NCBI RefSeq assembly: GCF_026262505.1
Contig: NC_067208.1
Coordinates: forward strand, 14,145,962 to 14,209,961
Direction: 5' to 3'
Source: Trichomonas vaginalis G3
Lineage: Eukaryota > Parabasalia > Trichomonadida > Trichomonadidae
Length of the DNA: 64,000 nucleotides
Positions 38,227-47,490 of this stretch are shown here, one piece after another (the first letter of the stretch is position 1; each line of letters begins with the position of its first letter). Below the pieces are notes generated by a model that made no database searches, was not told the DNA's origin, and saw nothing but the letters and a program-made list of their open reading frames with translations. The position numbers were made by a program, and so were the translations under genes.

Positions 38227-39249
38227 TTATTTTCTATAAACAGAGAATTGAGTACTATATCTAGTTTTAACATGAGTCTTTGGATTTTGGCTATAAGAAG
38301 TATCAATGCGAGATTGTTCGATAATGTCGAAACCAGCATTTCTAGCCATTCTATCTATGTCTTCCAGGGTGAGTGGTGAAAAGAATCCAACAGATTGGTT
38401 GTGATTCACAATTGGACCGATATTTATCCAAATTCCACCATCTTTTAGTAATTTATGGAGGTTTATGATTGTATTTTGTACATCGCTGATGACATCTATG
38501 AAGAAACAAGTAACAATTGCTCCAAATTTTTCAGAAACGTTTGCGTAAACGCCTTCGAACTTACCAGCTTTGAGAACAAGACGACTGGACTCTATCAATG
38601 ATGGTGGATCTAAAGAAAGACCAGGATCGGCCAAAGAAGAACTTAAATCAGGAAAAACTGCAGAAATCAGAGAATCTTCGAACTTGTCGAGTCCTGATAT
38701 CTGATGTACGAACGGGAATATTAAAAATTGAGCTCCGTCAGAAAACATTGAAATAAAAGCCATAACTAACATAACAAAAGAACTTTCGTTAGCTTCTGCT
38801 ATAAAACCAGACTGTGCTATCTCTACTGCTAATCTGCACAGTCCAGATCCTGGAACAAGTACTTCTTCGTTTGGCTGGACGTATTTATGCAAAGCGGCAA
38901 TGACTGGAGAATAAACTTCACCACGCTCGGCATCTCCAAGAGATGTCCAATCACGTGCCGCTGAGTGTAAGCATGCATCTAATTGATTTAAGTCTTGATC
39001 ATCGAAATGAATATTAATTTTAGGGAACATGTTAGCATTTTCAGGTCCAAACGATTCTGGACCTCTTTCTGCCATGTATTCGAAAAGATTAGCATTGTTA
39101 TTTATTGCTTCATTTAATTTTGCTAATTGATCATCGGTTCTTAGTCCTTGTTTGTGCATTTTCAGAATAGCCTTTTGGCATTCTTTCCTATAAGATGTCA
39201 TTGCAGCTAAACATGCTGCAAATTCTTGTCTTTCATTAGTTGTCCACAT
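38227..39249 (-). CDS. Carnosine N-methyltransferase-like (N2227 family) protein
   Basis: 340 residues from ATG 39249. The N2227 family (CARNMT1 in animals) methylates carnosine with S-adenosylmethionine. Seen in order: an N-terminal helix region (FAACLAAMTSYRKE), RDWTSLGDAERGEVYSPVIAAL, the SAM-binding VLVPGSGLCRLAVEIAQSG (motif I as VPGSGLCRL, residue 137 onward), FVMLVMAFISM, then CFFIDVISDVQNTIINLHKLLKDGGIWINIGP, where the family has its acidic CFFIDTAHN-type segment, and a late FSPLTLEDIDRMARNAGF. Carnosine is unlikely in a protist, so another substrate is probable. It shares a 56 bp divergent promoter with the next gene. Confidence 0.8.
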   Translation of the reverse strand: MWTTNERQEFAACLAAMTSYRKECQKAILKMHKQGLRTDDQLAKLNEAINNNANLFEYMAERGPESFGPENANMFPKINIHFDDQDLNQLDACLHSAARDWTSLGDAERGEVYSPVIAALHKYVQPNEEVLVPGSGLCRLAVEIAQSGFIAEANESSFVMLVMAFISMFSDGAQFLIFPFVHQISGLDKFEDSLISAVFPDLSSSLADPGLSLDPPSLIESSRLVLKAGKFEGVYANVSEKFGAIVTCFFIDVISDVQNTIINLHKLLKDGGIWINIGPIVNHNQSVGFFSPLTLEDIDRMARNAGFDIIEQSRIDTSYSQNPKTHVKTRYSTQFSVYRK

Positions 39250-39305
39250 AATTAAAAAAAAATTCAAAAGTCACCTTTTTTTACAAAGATTTTTAAAAAA
39301 AAATT

Positions 39306-40619
39306 ATGGATGAAGAATATAAAGATCATTTTAATGGGATACAAGAAGATAACAAAAATGTAGGTGGTAATGAGGATGATAATAACATATCTTGCGTTTA
39401 TTTAATAAGTTTAATGGAAAAATGTCGAAATAATATGAATATTGAAGATTGGGAAGAAATGTATGAATTTTTAAATACACAAGATCGTTTAGATTTTACG
39501 GATGATGCATCTGAACTACTTTGTGAAGTAGTTTCTCCTATACTTCAAACAGAATATACTCGATTTTTAGAAATATCTATTTTGTCACTTAAAGATATGG
39601 TCAATTCTCTGAGACATCCAAGAAAAGTACTCGCTCAATACAATATTATCTCTCAAATCGTAAATTTGCTGAATCCAGATTTTCCATACATTTTTCAACC
39701 AATTTTAAACATAATTGAGCAATATATAGATGATGAAAATCCACCATCTGATATAGAAATAGAACAATTGTGCGCTACATTCCAATCTTTTCTTCAAATT
39801 TCGTTTGGAGACGATCCAAACATGAAAAATTTTTCTTCTTCATTGTTTGATTTACTTTATAAGTTCCTTAAACACTACCAGTTCTCACAGAATGAAGCAA
39901 ATGAAGCTTATTCGTTCTTTGCGTTGACAATTCGAACAATGAAAGAAAATGACTTTAATCTCGCATCAAAAATCAAAGCATTTTCAATGTTTCTATCAAA
40001 AGAAACCGGATACTACACAAATTTCTGTACAGATGGAACTTCTGACAAAATCTTCAATTTGATTTTCTCAAATGATATAAGATGTGTTAAATATTCCATG
40101 AAATGCATGCTTCCATTATTTTCAAGCGAAGAAATCGTTGATAAATACATTGGATTAGGATTATTAGAAAAAGTCTTTGAAATATTACAAGTTCCTACTA
40201 TAACATCACTAGTATGCTATGATGTGATTGCAAAATCAGCTAGAGCGTCTCAAAAAGCTGCCGAAATTGTTATAAATAGCAAATTTTTAAGTAGACCACA
40301 ACTTTACAGTACAAGTAATTATAAAGAGAAAGTTAAGATTATAGATATAATAAGTAGCCTTGTTTCGAGAGGTTATTACTTAACTACAGAAAATGAACTT
40401 AAATACATCCCCAGATTTATTGATGGATGTATGGATGATGATAATCCTAATGTGTTAACAGCTCTTATTAATATTGTCAAAGAATTATCATCTCATAATC
40501 AAAATTTTTCGGTTGATATCAGCGAAGAATTGATGAGAATCTTGGATGAAGATTTCCCTGATGAATTACAAGAACTTGCAAATCAAGTAGGTGATCAACT
40601 CTACGGAGAATCCAAATAA
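39306..40619 (+). CDS. Armadillo-like helical protein, unknown
   Basis: 437 residues. An acidic, Asn-rich N-terminus of 25 residues precedes regular amphipathic helices (VYLISLMEKCRN, ILSLKDMVNSLRHPRK, ALINIVKELSSH) of about 40-residue spacing, in the manner of armadillo/HEAT proteins. No motif identifies a family. It is transcribed divergently from the methyltransferase with only 56 bp between the start codons, so the two may be co-regulated. The 459-residue solenoid at 4.4 kb has the same style but no evident close similarity. Confidence 0.6.
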   Translation: MDEEYKDHFNGIQEDNKNVGGNEDDNNISCVYLISLMEKCRNNMNIEDWEEMYEFLNTQDRLDFTDDASELLCEVVSPILQTEYTRFLEISILSLKDMVNSLRHPRKVLAQYNIISQIVNLLNPDFPYIFQPILNIIEQYIDDENPPSDIEIEQLCATFQSFLQISFGDDPNMKNFSSSLFDLLYKFLKHYQFSQNEANEAYSFFALTIRTMKENDFNLASKIKAFSMFLSKETGYYTNFCTDGTSDKIFNLIFSNDIRCVKYSMKCMLPLFSSEEIVDKYIGLGLLEKVFEILQVPTITSLVCYDVIAKSARASQKAAEIVINSKFLSRPQLYSTSNYKEKVKIIDIISSLVSRGYYLTTENELKYIPRFIDGCMDDDNPNVLTALINIVKELSSHNQNFSVDISEELMRILDEDFPDELQELANQVGDQLYGESK

Positions 40620-40911
40620 TTCAAAATTTAATTTAATTATCAAAATTTTCAATTTAATTTTTGAATTCATTGAAATTATACTTGTTTCTCAATGAATTTT
40701 AAGAAAAACAAAGTGAATTTGATTACAATTTTCATTTCTATTATTTTTCATTATATTATTCTTTTGTTAGTGTTTTTATTATAAATTATTATGTTTTTGT
40801 TATTTTGAATTCGATAAATATTGTATTTTAGTATATCATGCATTTTCAACAAAATTACAATATACACATTTTTGTTTGACGAAAACAATGTCAATCTTAA
40901 CTTTATTTCCA

Positions 40912-40917
40912 TCATTA
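40912..40917 (+). promoter_or_regulatory. Initiator-like element (TCATTA)
   Basis: TCATTA, 4 nt before the ATG at 40922, fits the trichomonad initiator and implies a leader of about 8 nt. Confidence 0.45.
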
Positions 40918-40921
40918 TTAT

Positions 40922-41524
40922 ATGAAGAAAGAATATTATTTAGCCTTGTTTCTAAATGGGTGTATTATGATGACAGCGATTATGAATGCATTTTCTATAG
41001 TTCAATGGATGAAAAGTTCTGGCCTTGTTTTAATAACAAATACTCCTTTTAGAATTTTAGAAATTTCAATATTCTCTTCATTCATGCTTTTCCTTTTCAT
41101 GTGGGGATTTTCTCGAACAAAATACAGATTGTTTCCATTTGCATCAGCTCTTATCTCAATTCCAACAATATTTATCGAACTTTATTTTGGTTACGTTTTA
41201 ATATACGATATAGATAAATTTTTCATCTTAAATACTCAAGCTTGGGCTGAAGGATACCAAAGCAATGAATTAACAACCCTTCAAAGAAGATATAATTGTT
41301 GTGGATATTTTTCATTAACAGATTTCCCAAATGTTAACTGCCCAACTACTGCACAGACTCCATGTATGCATAAACTTAAAAATATACTTAAATCTCCATT
41401 GAGTGGCTGTGGAGTGAATTCTATTTCGGATGGAATAATTAGAGCACTTGCTGTAATTGCTTTTTACTTTTCATATTCGGAAGAAGAAGATATCAATGCA
41501 ATTGATGACTTGAATTCTATTTAA
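40922..41524 (+). CDS. Tetraspanin
   Basis: 200 residues. Tetraspanins organise membrane microdomains; in trichomonads they appear at the surface and in vesicles. Three hydrophobic helices are visible before the large loop (YLALFLNGCIMMTAIMNAFS; ILEISIFSSFMLFLFMWGF; FASALISIPTIFIELYFGYV). The loop carries the diagnostic CCG (YNCCGYFSL) plus further cysteines (NCPTT, PCMHK, SGCGVN), enough for the conserved disulfides. The fourth helix (IIRALAVIAFYFSYSEEE) is short. The cytoplasmic tail is acidic. The Maverick begins 228 bp after the stop codon. Confidence 0.85.
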   Translation: MKKEYYLALFLNGCIMMTAIMNAFSIVQWMKSSGLVLITNTPFRILEISIFSSFMLFLFMWGFSRTKYRLFPFASALISIPTIFIELYFGYVLIYDIDKFFILNTQAWAEGYQSNELTTLQRRYNCCGYFSLTDFPNVNCPTTAQTPCMHKLKNILKSPLSGCGVNSISDGIIRALAVIAFYFSYSEEEDINAIDDLNSI

Positions 41525-41746
41525 TTTAATTTCCTTTACAACAAGGGAACGTTTTGTTTGATTAAATTGTTATATTAGTTTCAGATGTAATACATAGTAT
41601 ATTCGTTTATCCGTTCATCCTTATACATACTCTCATTCATCTTCAAAATGAATAATACAAGAGAATGAACTAATACATCAAGAAACATTCTTATCAGCTA
41701 CAGTAAGTTCATTGATACATAAGAAATGTATATCTATTAGAAATAT

Positions 41747-41752
41747 ATTTTT
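41747..41752 (+). repeat. Target-site duplication, left copy (ATTTTT)
   Basis: ATTTTT abuts the left end AGTAGTAGG; the same six bases follow the right end at 62488-62493. Six bases is the size made by Maverick/Polinton integrases. Confidence 0.8.
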
Positions 41753-42014
41753 AGTAGTAGGATATGATGGGTTTTGTGACTTTTTTTGTAAACGTAAGAA
41801 TTCATACAATATCGAGCGATTTTGTATCATTTTTTTAACATATGAAGTAAAAAATGTATGATTCTTACGGTTTTTATTCTTACGTTTTTGAATAAATCAA
41901 GATTTAAAAAATTTTCAAAATTGTAAGACATTTACACTCAGCCCATACATAATGAAATAAAAAATAAAAATATATTTATTTATAAACCATTAAAAAATTA
42001 AAGTTATTTTTAAA

Positions 42015-42041
42015 ATAATTTATTTTTTTATTCTTACATAA
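42015..42041 (+). promoter_or_regulatory. Maverick-type AT-rich promoter/leader in the left repeat
   Basis: A T-rich block (TTTATTTTTTTATT) then CTTACATAA directly before the ATG. Nearly the same layout precedes most element genes; the mirror copy is at 62198-62224. Confidence 0.5.
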
Positions 42042-42422
42042 ATGACCCAACAAGTAAAACCAGATAAAATAGATTATCGAATTTTAGAGGATGGTGTTCC
42101 TGTTTATATTCAAAGATTTAAAGGGAAGCAATATTATAGAATTGTTAATCCTGAATACATAAAACATTTATTTAAAAAGGAAGACTGTGAATTATTAAAC
42201 GTTAATGAATATGAAACCAATAAATCAAAATTGAAATATAAATATATTGGAAGTGATGAAAGATGCAAAGATAAAGATAAAGTTTATACAGTTTCATATA
42301 ATGAATGGAAAACCAATAAGATAAGAAAACATTTAGGAGATTATGGGAAATGTTCTGAATTCTTTAAATCTAGTATATACGAGAGAGTAAAAGAAATTAG
42401 AAATAATTATTTTCATGAATAA
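42042..42422 (+). CDS. Terminal-repeat ORF, left copy
   Basis: 126 residues, lysine- and tyrosine-rich, with no hydrophobic segment; it opens MTQQVKPDKIDYRILEDG and ends ERVKEIRNNYFHE. It is not recognised. The identical protein is encoded at 61817-62197 in the other repeat, so the element has two copies facing inward. Since repeats are copied from one another during replication, the ORF is kept identical. Location at the very ends would suit an early gene, a terminal-protein candidate for protein-primed replication, or an end-binding factor, but no motif supports a choice. Confidence 0.6.
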   Translation: MTQQVKPDKIDYRILEDGVPVYIQRFKGKQYYRIVNPEYIKHLFKKEDCELLNVNEYETNKSKLKYKYIGSDERCKDKDKVYTVSYNEWKTNKIRKHLGDYGKCSEFFKSSIYERVKEIRNNYFHE

Positions 42423-42531
42423 AAGATTCACTACCATAATGAAATAAAAAATAAAAAAAATTTTTAAAAAATAAACTTTAAAAATTCATGTCTTACATTT
42501 TTGAATAATTTATTTTTTTAATTCGTAAGAA

Positions 42532-43005
42532 ATGAGTGAATCAAAATTCGTGACTGTGAATCAATTAATGGATAAACTTTCACCAATTCTCACCCAGGTT
42601 AAACAAGTAGACGTTTATTTTGATGATTACATACAAAGTTTATTTTCTAAAGGTAAGTTTAATATTAAACCTATTGCTTTTGCATTTGATGGTAAATTAA
42701 TCGAAAATTCAAAAATTTGGGAATTAATTCCGGATATTGAATTTATAACAAATATTAAGGATAAATGGTTTAAACAACAAAACCACCTCACTAAAGTTCT
42801 TTGTAGATTAATGATTAAAACTGAGGAAAAAGAATTTAACGGGTTTAAATATCATCCATGTAAAATTTTAGAACTTGGTAACGAAAAACTTCAGAAAAAA
42901 TTAAACGAAAGACTATCAAAAGATAAAGTTGAAAGAGTAAATAAACTCGCTAAAGGTAATGGTAATGATGAAGATGAATTTGATGAGTTCAACATAGAAC
43001 TTTAA
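42532..43005 (+). CDS. Maverick protein of unknown function
   Basis: 157 residues, preceded by TTTATTTTTTTAATTCGTAAGAA-ATG, the element promoter layout. It has a globular lysine-rich body with a KGKFNIKPIAFAFDGKLIENS stretch (residues about 40-60) and an acidic end (GNDEDEFDEFNIEL). No domain is recognised. Positions near capsid genes in Mavericks often hold the protease or minor capsid protein, but no catalytic triad is evident here. It converges on the next gene with a 4 bp gap. Confidence 0.55.
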   Translation: MSESKFVTVNQLMDKLSPILTQVKQVDVYFDDYIQSLFSKGKFNIKPIAFAFDGKLIENSKIWELIPDIEFITNIKDKWFKQQNHLTKVLCRLMIKTEEKEFNGFKYHPCKILELGNEKLQKKLNERLSKDKVERVNKLAKGNGNDEDEFDEFNIEL

Positions 43006-43009
43006 GAAA

Positions 43010-43378
43010 CTAATGATTATTTGAATTTATGAAATCAATTATTTGATTCATTCTTTCTTCAATCTCTTCTATTCTTTTTGTTAAATCATCAATTTTCATT
43101 AATGAGGTGATTCTTGATTGAGGAATAGATTTCAAACTAATCACCCCTTTTATTTTTGAAATTTTGAATCCATCAACTTTAAACATTTTATTCAATTTAC
43201 ATGTTGTCAATTCTTCAAATAATTTTTTATTATTAGCATAATAGTCATTAAATTCTTCAACAGATGAAAAAATTTTTATTTCAGTAATTGGTTTAACAAC
43301 GTTTATTTTTTGTTGAACATTTTCACTTTCATTTATTTCTTCCTCCTCTGTTTCATTTATTTTTAAAATCGGTTTCAT
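43010..43378 (-). CDS. Maverick protein with C-terminal coiled coil
   Basis: 122 residues. Acidic N-terminal part (INETEEEEINESENVQQK), a small globular middle, and a C-terminal coil (LTKRIEEIEERMNQIIDFI) suggesting oligomerisation. No known family. It is one of the few - strand genes in the left half, ending 4 bp from its convergent neighbour. Confidence 0.55.
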   Translation of the reverse strand: MKPILKINETEEEEINESENVQQKINVVKPITEIKIFSSVEEFNDYYANNKKLFEELTTCKLNKMFKVDGFKISKIKGVISLKSIPQSRITSLMKIDDLTKRIEEIEERMNQIIDFINSNNH

Positions 43379-43444
43379 TTATCATTAAATAAAAATTAGA
43401 ATATAAGTGATGAAATATATTTTTTAATTAATATTAAATCAGAA

Positions 43445-43681
43445 ATGGCGGCGGGATTCTTTAAAAAATTATGGGATGGAATTAAGAAAGCTGCGGGTTG
43501 GGTTTATAAAAAGATTATTAAACCCGTTGCAAACTTTTTGGCACCAGTAGCGAAAACGGCAGGAACTATCATAGGTGGAGTATTAGGTACTAAAGCAGGT
43601 AATCCGGCGATGGGAGCACAAGCAGGTAACGCAGTTGGTGGAATTGCTGAAGGAATACTTAATAAAATAGGAGGTAGATAG
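43445..43681 (+). CDS. Small amphipathic protein A (possible membrane-active virion protein)
   Basis: 78 residues. The N-terminus MAAGFFKKLWDGIKKAAGW forms a strongly amphipathic, cationic helix with aromatic residues, of the kind found in membrane-lytic viral minor capsid proteins such as adenovirus protein VI and in PX-like Polinton proteins. The second half is a Gly/Ala-rich hydrophobic segment (GTIIGGVLGTKAGNPAMGAQ) that could enter a membrane. It lies immediately upstream of the capsid gene. A paralog with the same first ten residues (apart from Phe5 to Ile) is encoded on the opposite strand at 43742-43957. A membrane-penetration role is inference. Confidence 0.6.
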   Translation: MAAGFFKKLWDGIKKAAGWVYKKIIKPVANFLAPVAKTAGTIIGGVLGTKAGNPAMGAQAGNAVGGIAEGILNKIGGR

Positions 43682-43741
43682 TGGAAAAATAAATATGAGA
43701 TCCTATGGATCATCTCGCTGCTTAGCGGCTTAAAATTATTT

Positions 43742-43957
43742 TTATCTTAGTATTGGTTGTAGTCTTTGATAAACTTTTTCTCCTTTATTTAAAACTTCTC
43801 TTATTGGGGCAGCTTTTGGCGTTATTGATTCAGCAACGTCACTAATTGCTTCTTTATTCTTAAATATCCAATTTGCCCCCTTCTTCAATGTTTCCCAAAC
43901 TTTACTCGCTCCTCTTTTTACTTTATCCCACAGTTTCTTAAATATACCTGCAGCCAT
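43742..43957 (-). CDS. Small amphipathic protein B, paralog of A
   Basis: 71 residues. MAAGIFKKLWDKVKRGASK matches the start of protein A, then WETLKKGANWIFKNKEAISD adds a second amphipathic helix with Trp. Instead of the Gly-rich segment it has ITPKAAPIREVLNKGEKVYQ. The two genes converge tail to tail with 60 bp between them. Such a pair implies duplication and specialisation, for instance one penetrating membrane and one binding capsid. No search was possible. Confidence 0.55.
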   Translation of the reverse strand: MAAGIFKKLWDKVKRGASKVWETLKKGANWIFKNKEAISDVAESITPKAAPIREVLNKGEKVYQRLQPILR

Positions 43958-44026
43958 AGTTGATTATTTCATTAAAATTAAAATTTCATTTTCATCTTTT
44001 AATTTTGATTTTTTATTTATTAATAA

Positions 44027-45667
44027 ATGACGACTAACTATTTGGTGCCAAACACTAAACCGATTAATGGAAATGTGTTTCATTCATTCGAAAAGATAAA
44101 TGAAATATTCGCAAAGAATGACGGTAGAAGATATTATAGAGAACTTGAAAGTTCATGCTATGACTCTGATGCTCCATATTTTGATGATAAACAAACTCAT
44201 TTAAGAATTACAAATCCGGCTCATGATGTGAACCAATTAGGTGACACATATATTAAACGCAAAGTTAAAGCAACTCTAGTTTCAAATAAAGTTTTCACAT
44301 GTGATGCCGCTTTTAAATGCATGCGTTTATTCGTTGGTTACAAATCATCAAATCAAAGCTTTAAACAATTAGAAGTAGAAACCGAAAGAGGTGATGCCGG
44401 TTATCTTCAGATGGATTGCGCCCGTGAATCTTTCGCATTTGCAACATATAAACCAAAATCAGAAAGGAAAGTTAAAAAGTTTGTTCATTCGTTATATAAT
44501 AATGTTCAAAAATATGATAACTCAGTATGTGGTAAATATATTGACCCTTCAGAAGTTTTCAAGAAAGCAAATGAAGAAGTTGATGTCACTTTTGATATGA
44601 TTATTCCGGTAAATGATTTGTTAGCATTTCAGGCGTTCGATGATTATCCTAAATCATTTGGTGATATCATTCTTAAATATTATGTTTTCAGGGATACTTT
44701 AGTATTTTGTCAGGTTGACCCGTTAAGAGTTGCTGATTTACAAAATTACGTTTATGAAAAGATAACTGATGAAAATTATGAAAAGATTATGAATCATGTT
44801 TATAAATATGATCGCAAATTCCAACAAATCGGACTTCCTGCCAAATTAATTACAAGCTTAGCCGCTACATCTGCTGACGCAACAGTTGATGACGTTATTA
44901 TTTCATGCACAAAGATGGAAGTTTTAGAGGATAAATGCATTACACCAGGATACGGTTTAATTGAAGAATCAGTTAAAGCAATACCACGTTTATTCAGTAA
45001 GGAAGATCCATTCATGATTCCAGCTCAACATATTGACGTTCGTTCACTAAATGGAGGTTGCATCACTCCTGAAGGTATCAGCTCAGATTTCTCATACGCT
45101 CTTCATAATGTTACAGATGTTGTGTTAGCATTTCCGAAGAATGCAATGCAAAGAACAGTTTTAGAAAATCCAATGCTTCGAGGTCTTCAGGTCACTATAG
45201 ATTCCAGAAACTTCCCCGATCAAGCGATGACCACAGTGGGCGACATATTCTTTACACGTATGCTTCAAGCTTCTGATTTAGATGGAGTGAATGAATGCAC
45301 AGAAGAATACGAGGACTCATTAACTAGACCACTGAATGCAGATGATGGCACGCCATTAGCTAGAACATGGAAAGACCAAACTTCATTCTTATGCACTATT
45401 CCAGTTCAACGTGATGGAGCGGGTATATTCTTTGATGGATTAGAAACTTTCAACTCACAAGTTACAGTACAAGTGAAAGCTTATCCAATCATTCAGGGTG
45501 AAAATGACACTTACTGTTCAAAGGTGACAAATCCTCCTCAGGTTTGGTTTACTAGGACTACATATTGGACATGGACACCGGATGAAGGTTTGAAATATCA
45601 TCCAACAGGTACACCACCACAGTATAGAAGTTCATATGATGAAATATTGATGAATAGAAATGTTTAA
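44027..45667 (+). CDS. MCP: Major capsid protein, double jelly-roll type
   Basis: 546 residues, the size expected for Polinton major capsid proteins. The sequence is beta-rich and evenly spread with Phe, Tyr and Pro. Its place directly before the packaging ATPase is the standard Maverick order. Recognisable parts: an N-terminal region with VNQLGDTYIKRKVKATL, a first barrel region about residues 60-230, a central linker, and a second one ending VKAYPIIQGENDTYC. The final Pro- and Trp-rich part (RTTYWTWTPDEG) may contact neighbours. The reading frame is uninterrupted and codon use matches other element genes. Jelly-roll identity is inferred from length, composition and order; a structure prediction would settle it. 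Confidence 0.75.
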   Translation: MTTNYLVPNTKPINGNVFHSFEKINEIFAKNDGRRYYRELESSCYDSDAPYFDDKQTHLRITNPAHDVNQLGDTYIKRKVKATLVSNKVFTCDAAFKCMRLFVGYKSSNQSFKQLEVETERGDAGYLQMDCARESFAFATYKPKSERKVKKFVHSLYNNVQKYDNSVCGKYIDPSEVFKKANEEVDVTFDMIIPVNDLLAFQAFDDYPKSFGDIILKYYVFRDTLVFCQVDPLRVADLQNYVYEKITDENYEKIMNHVYKYDRKFQQIGLPAKLITSLAATSADATVDDVIISCTKMEVLEDKCITPGYGLIEESVKAIPRLFSKEDPFMIPAQHIDVRSLNGGCITPEGISSDFSYALHNVTDVVLAFPKNAMQRTVLENPMLRGLQVTIDSRNFPDQAMTTVGDIFFTRMLQASDLDGVNECTEEYEDSLTRPLNADDGTPLARTWKDQTSFLCTIPVQRDGAGIFFDGLETFNSQVTVQVKAYPIIQGENDTYCSKVTNPPQVWFTRTTYWTWTPDEGLKYHPTGTPPQYRSSYDEILMNRNV

Positions 45668-45691
45668 AATTATAAATTTATTTTTGATTAA

Positions 45692-46528
45692 ATGGATTTA
45701 AATTCATACACTCCTTATGAAGAATTAGCAGGAGTATATAATACATACATAGATGATATGATTAATGAAGCATTGAGTGATAATAGAAATGCTCTATCTA
45801 AGGAAAAATTAATGAAAATTCCATATTCTGAATGTTACTTAAATTCAATCACTGCAGCAATTGGTAAACAAAATAAAGGTAAAACATTAACGATATTAAA
45901 ACAAATTATCATTATTGCTAACACTTCCCCCTATTCACATGTGTTAATTTATATCAACCGTTCAGGTTCACCTTCAGATGATACATTTGAATCTTTAAAG
46001 CATTTAATCAAAATTCCAATTATTTATTTATCACAAGAAGAAGCAGAAGATTATTTAAAAAACTTTTTAATGTATAAAGAATTATATAATACAATCAAGA
46101 AGCAAGGATTAGAGGATAAAATTATTGATAAACAACGGGATGAATTATTTGAAACACTTTCTATTTCAAATTTTGATAGAGAATTTTTGCATTCACTCAT
46201 TTTTCTAGATGATGCAGTGAAATCAAAACTAATAACAAATGAGAAATCATATTTTAATCAGTTATTAACTCAATGTCGACACATTCAGTGTTCATTCTTT
46301 ATGGCTGTTCAATACTTCAAAGCATTAAGCACAAACATTAAATCAAATCTATCAACCCTTTTCATTTTCAGTGGGTTTAGTCGTCAACAGTTGAACGTTA
46401 TGCTTTATCAAGTGAATTTACCAATGAGCATTAATGAACTTTACACACAATATCAGCAATTAGGTGAACATGGAAAAATAATAGTTGATTTAAATAAAGG
46501 AGTGTTAAATTTGATTAACTTTTTATAA
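45692..46528 (+). CDS. A32-like genome packaging ATPase (FtsK/HerA type)
   Basis: 278 residues, starting 24 bp after the capsid gene. Walker A is GKQNKGKT (residues 58-65), following the hydrophobic strand of the ATPase core. Walker B is SLIFLDDA (aspartates 173-174). The downstream sensor strand HIQCSFFMAVQYFKAL matches the typical glutamine-containing region of viral packaging ATPases. A basic arm and a leucine-rich C-terminus follow. It is intact. These enzymes pump DNA into preformed capsids of adenovirus-like, virophage-like and Polinton particles, so the element could once make virions. Confidence 0.9.
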   Translation: MDLNSYTPYEELAGVYNTYIDDMINEALSDNRNALSKEKLMKIPYSECYLNSITAAIGKQNKGKTLTILKQIIIIANTSPYSHVLIYINRSGSPSDDTFESLKHLIKIPIIYLSQEEAEDYLKNFLMYKELYNTIKKQGLEDKIIDKQRDELFETLSISNFDREFLHSLIFLDDAVKSKLITNEKSYFNQLLTQCRHIQCSFFMAVQYFKALSTNIKSNLSTLFIFSGFSRQQLNVMLYQVNLPMSINELYTQYQQLGEHGKIIVDLNKGVLNLINFL

Positions 46529-46558
46529 TTAATTTTTATTTTTTATTTATAATTAAAC

Positions 46559-47458
46559 ATGACAGAAATAGCAAATCTTCTACAGGTTCCATTAAAACAA
46601 GGAACAAACAAAAAGGGTGCATATAATAGAACTATGAAAGTTCCTGATGGAATGAAAGAATTAGTTCATATTGTTGCTGGTCTTCAAAAAGATGTTAAAC
46701 AAATGAGAAACGTTTTAACATTACCAGAAGCTCAAGCATATGCCAAACGTCAAGGTCCAAATTGGGAAGCACACGAAGCAGACATTACGGGTCCAAATGG
46801 AAAACCTGATGGTATAAATGAAGTTTTCGTTACTGATGGTCAAGGTAATATTAAAGTCATAAATGGTTATAAATTAACTATAACTGATTATCCTAAACGT
46901 AAAGCATATAATGAACGTTATCCTATGCAATTTGATGAAAATGGAAAAGCTGTTAAACAATACATTGGAGAAGGTGAAAATGGTCCAATTAATTCATACC
47001 GTTATAATCCATATTCTTATTTCAATGAAGAATTAAATGCTATTGAAGAGGGACCGGATGGATTACCACGATATTCTAACCAGTTTGATGGTCAATATGC
47101 AAATATTAGACCTGAAATTTCAGCTAAGAAATTCTTTAAAGTTGCTTTATTCGATCCAGTTTTCGCAAATGTTAAAGATGAACTTAAACATCAATTCCAA
47201 CCAATTATAGTAGCAAGAATTGCATCAGGTGCTTTATCTCAAGCATTCAAAGATTTAATTAAGAAACCATTATATCAGCAACGAGGTTTAACTTATGATT
47301 TAGTTAAGGAATCAGATAAAAGAAAATTTGAGAAATCAGATGATTATAAGAATGCAATTAATGAATATATTAGGTCTATTAATTACAATGAACCAGCTAA
47401 AAATCAACTTCAAGAACAAATACAGGGAATAATAGATTCAAAACTTCCAGCAAAATAA
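46559..47458 (+). CDS. Conserved-looking Maverick protein, probably structural
   Basis: 299 residues. The centre (about 80-125) has an Asp/Gly-rich turn region, [19 protein letters not shown], then [20 protein letters not shown], resembling the calcium-binding turns of VCBS/FG-GAP repeats. The C-terminal half is helical ([20 protein letters not shown]). No enzyme motif is visible. Location after the ATPase among virion genes and an intact frame suggest a virion or assembly protein. I recall similar segments in other protist virus-like elements, but cannot name a family. Confidence 0.6.
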   Translation: MTEIANLLQVPLKQGTNKKGAYNRTMKVPDGMKELVHIVAGLQKDVKQMRNVLTLPEAQAYAKRQGPNWEAHEADITGPNGKPDGINEVFVTDGQGNIKVINGYKLTITDYPKRKAYNERYPMQFDENGKAVKQYIGEGENGPINSYRYNPYSYFNEELNAIEEGPDGLPRYSNQFDGQYANIRPEISAKKFFKVALFDPVFANVKDELKHQFQPIIVARIASGALSQAFKDLIKKPLYQQRGLTYDLVKESDKRKFEKSDDYKNAINEYIRSINYNEPAKNQLQEQIQGIIDSKLPAK

Positions 47459-47490
47459 AAGTTTAAATATATTTTTTTATTCGATTATAA

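Larger units (their letters stand above)
41753..42478 (+). repeat. Left terminal inverted repeat of the Maverick
   Basis: About 726 bp, near-identical to 61762-62487 reversed. Only one or two single-base length differences in A/T runs were seen (for example T7 against T8 near 41845). It contains several CGTAAG/CTTACG strings and the whole 126-codon ORF. Confidence 0.9.
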
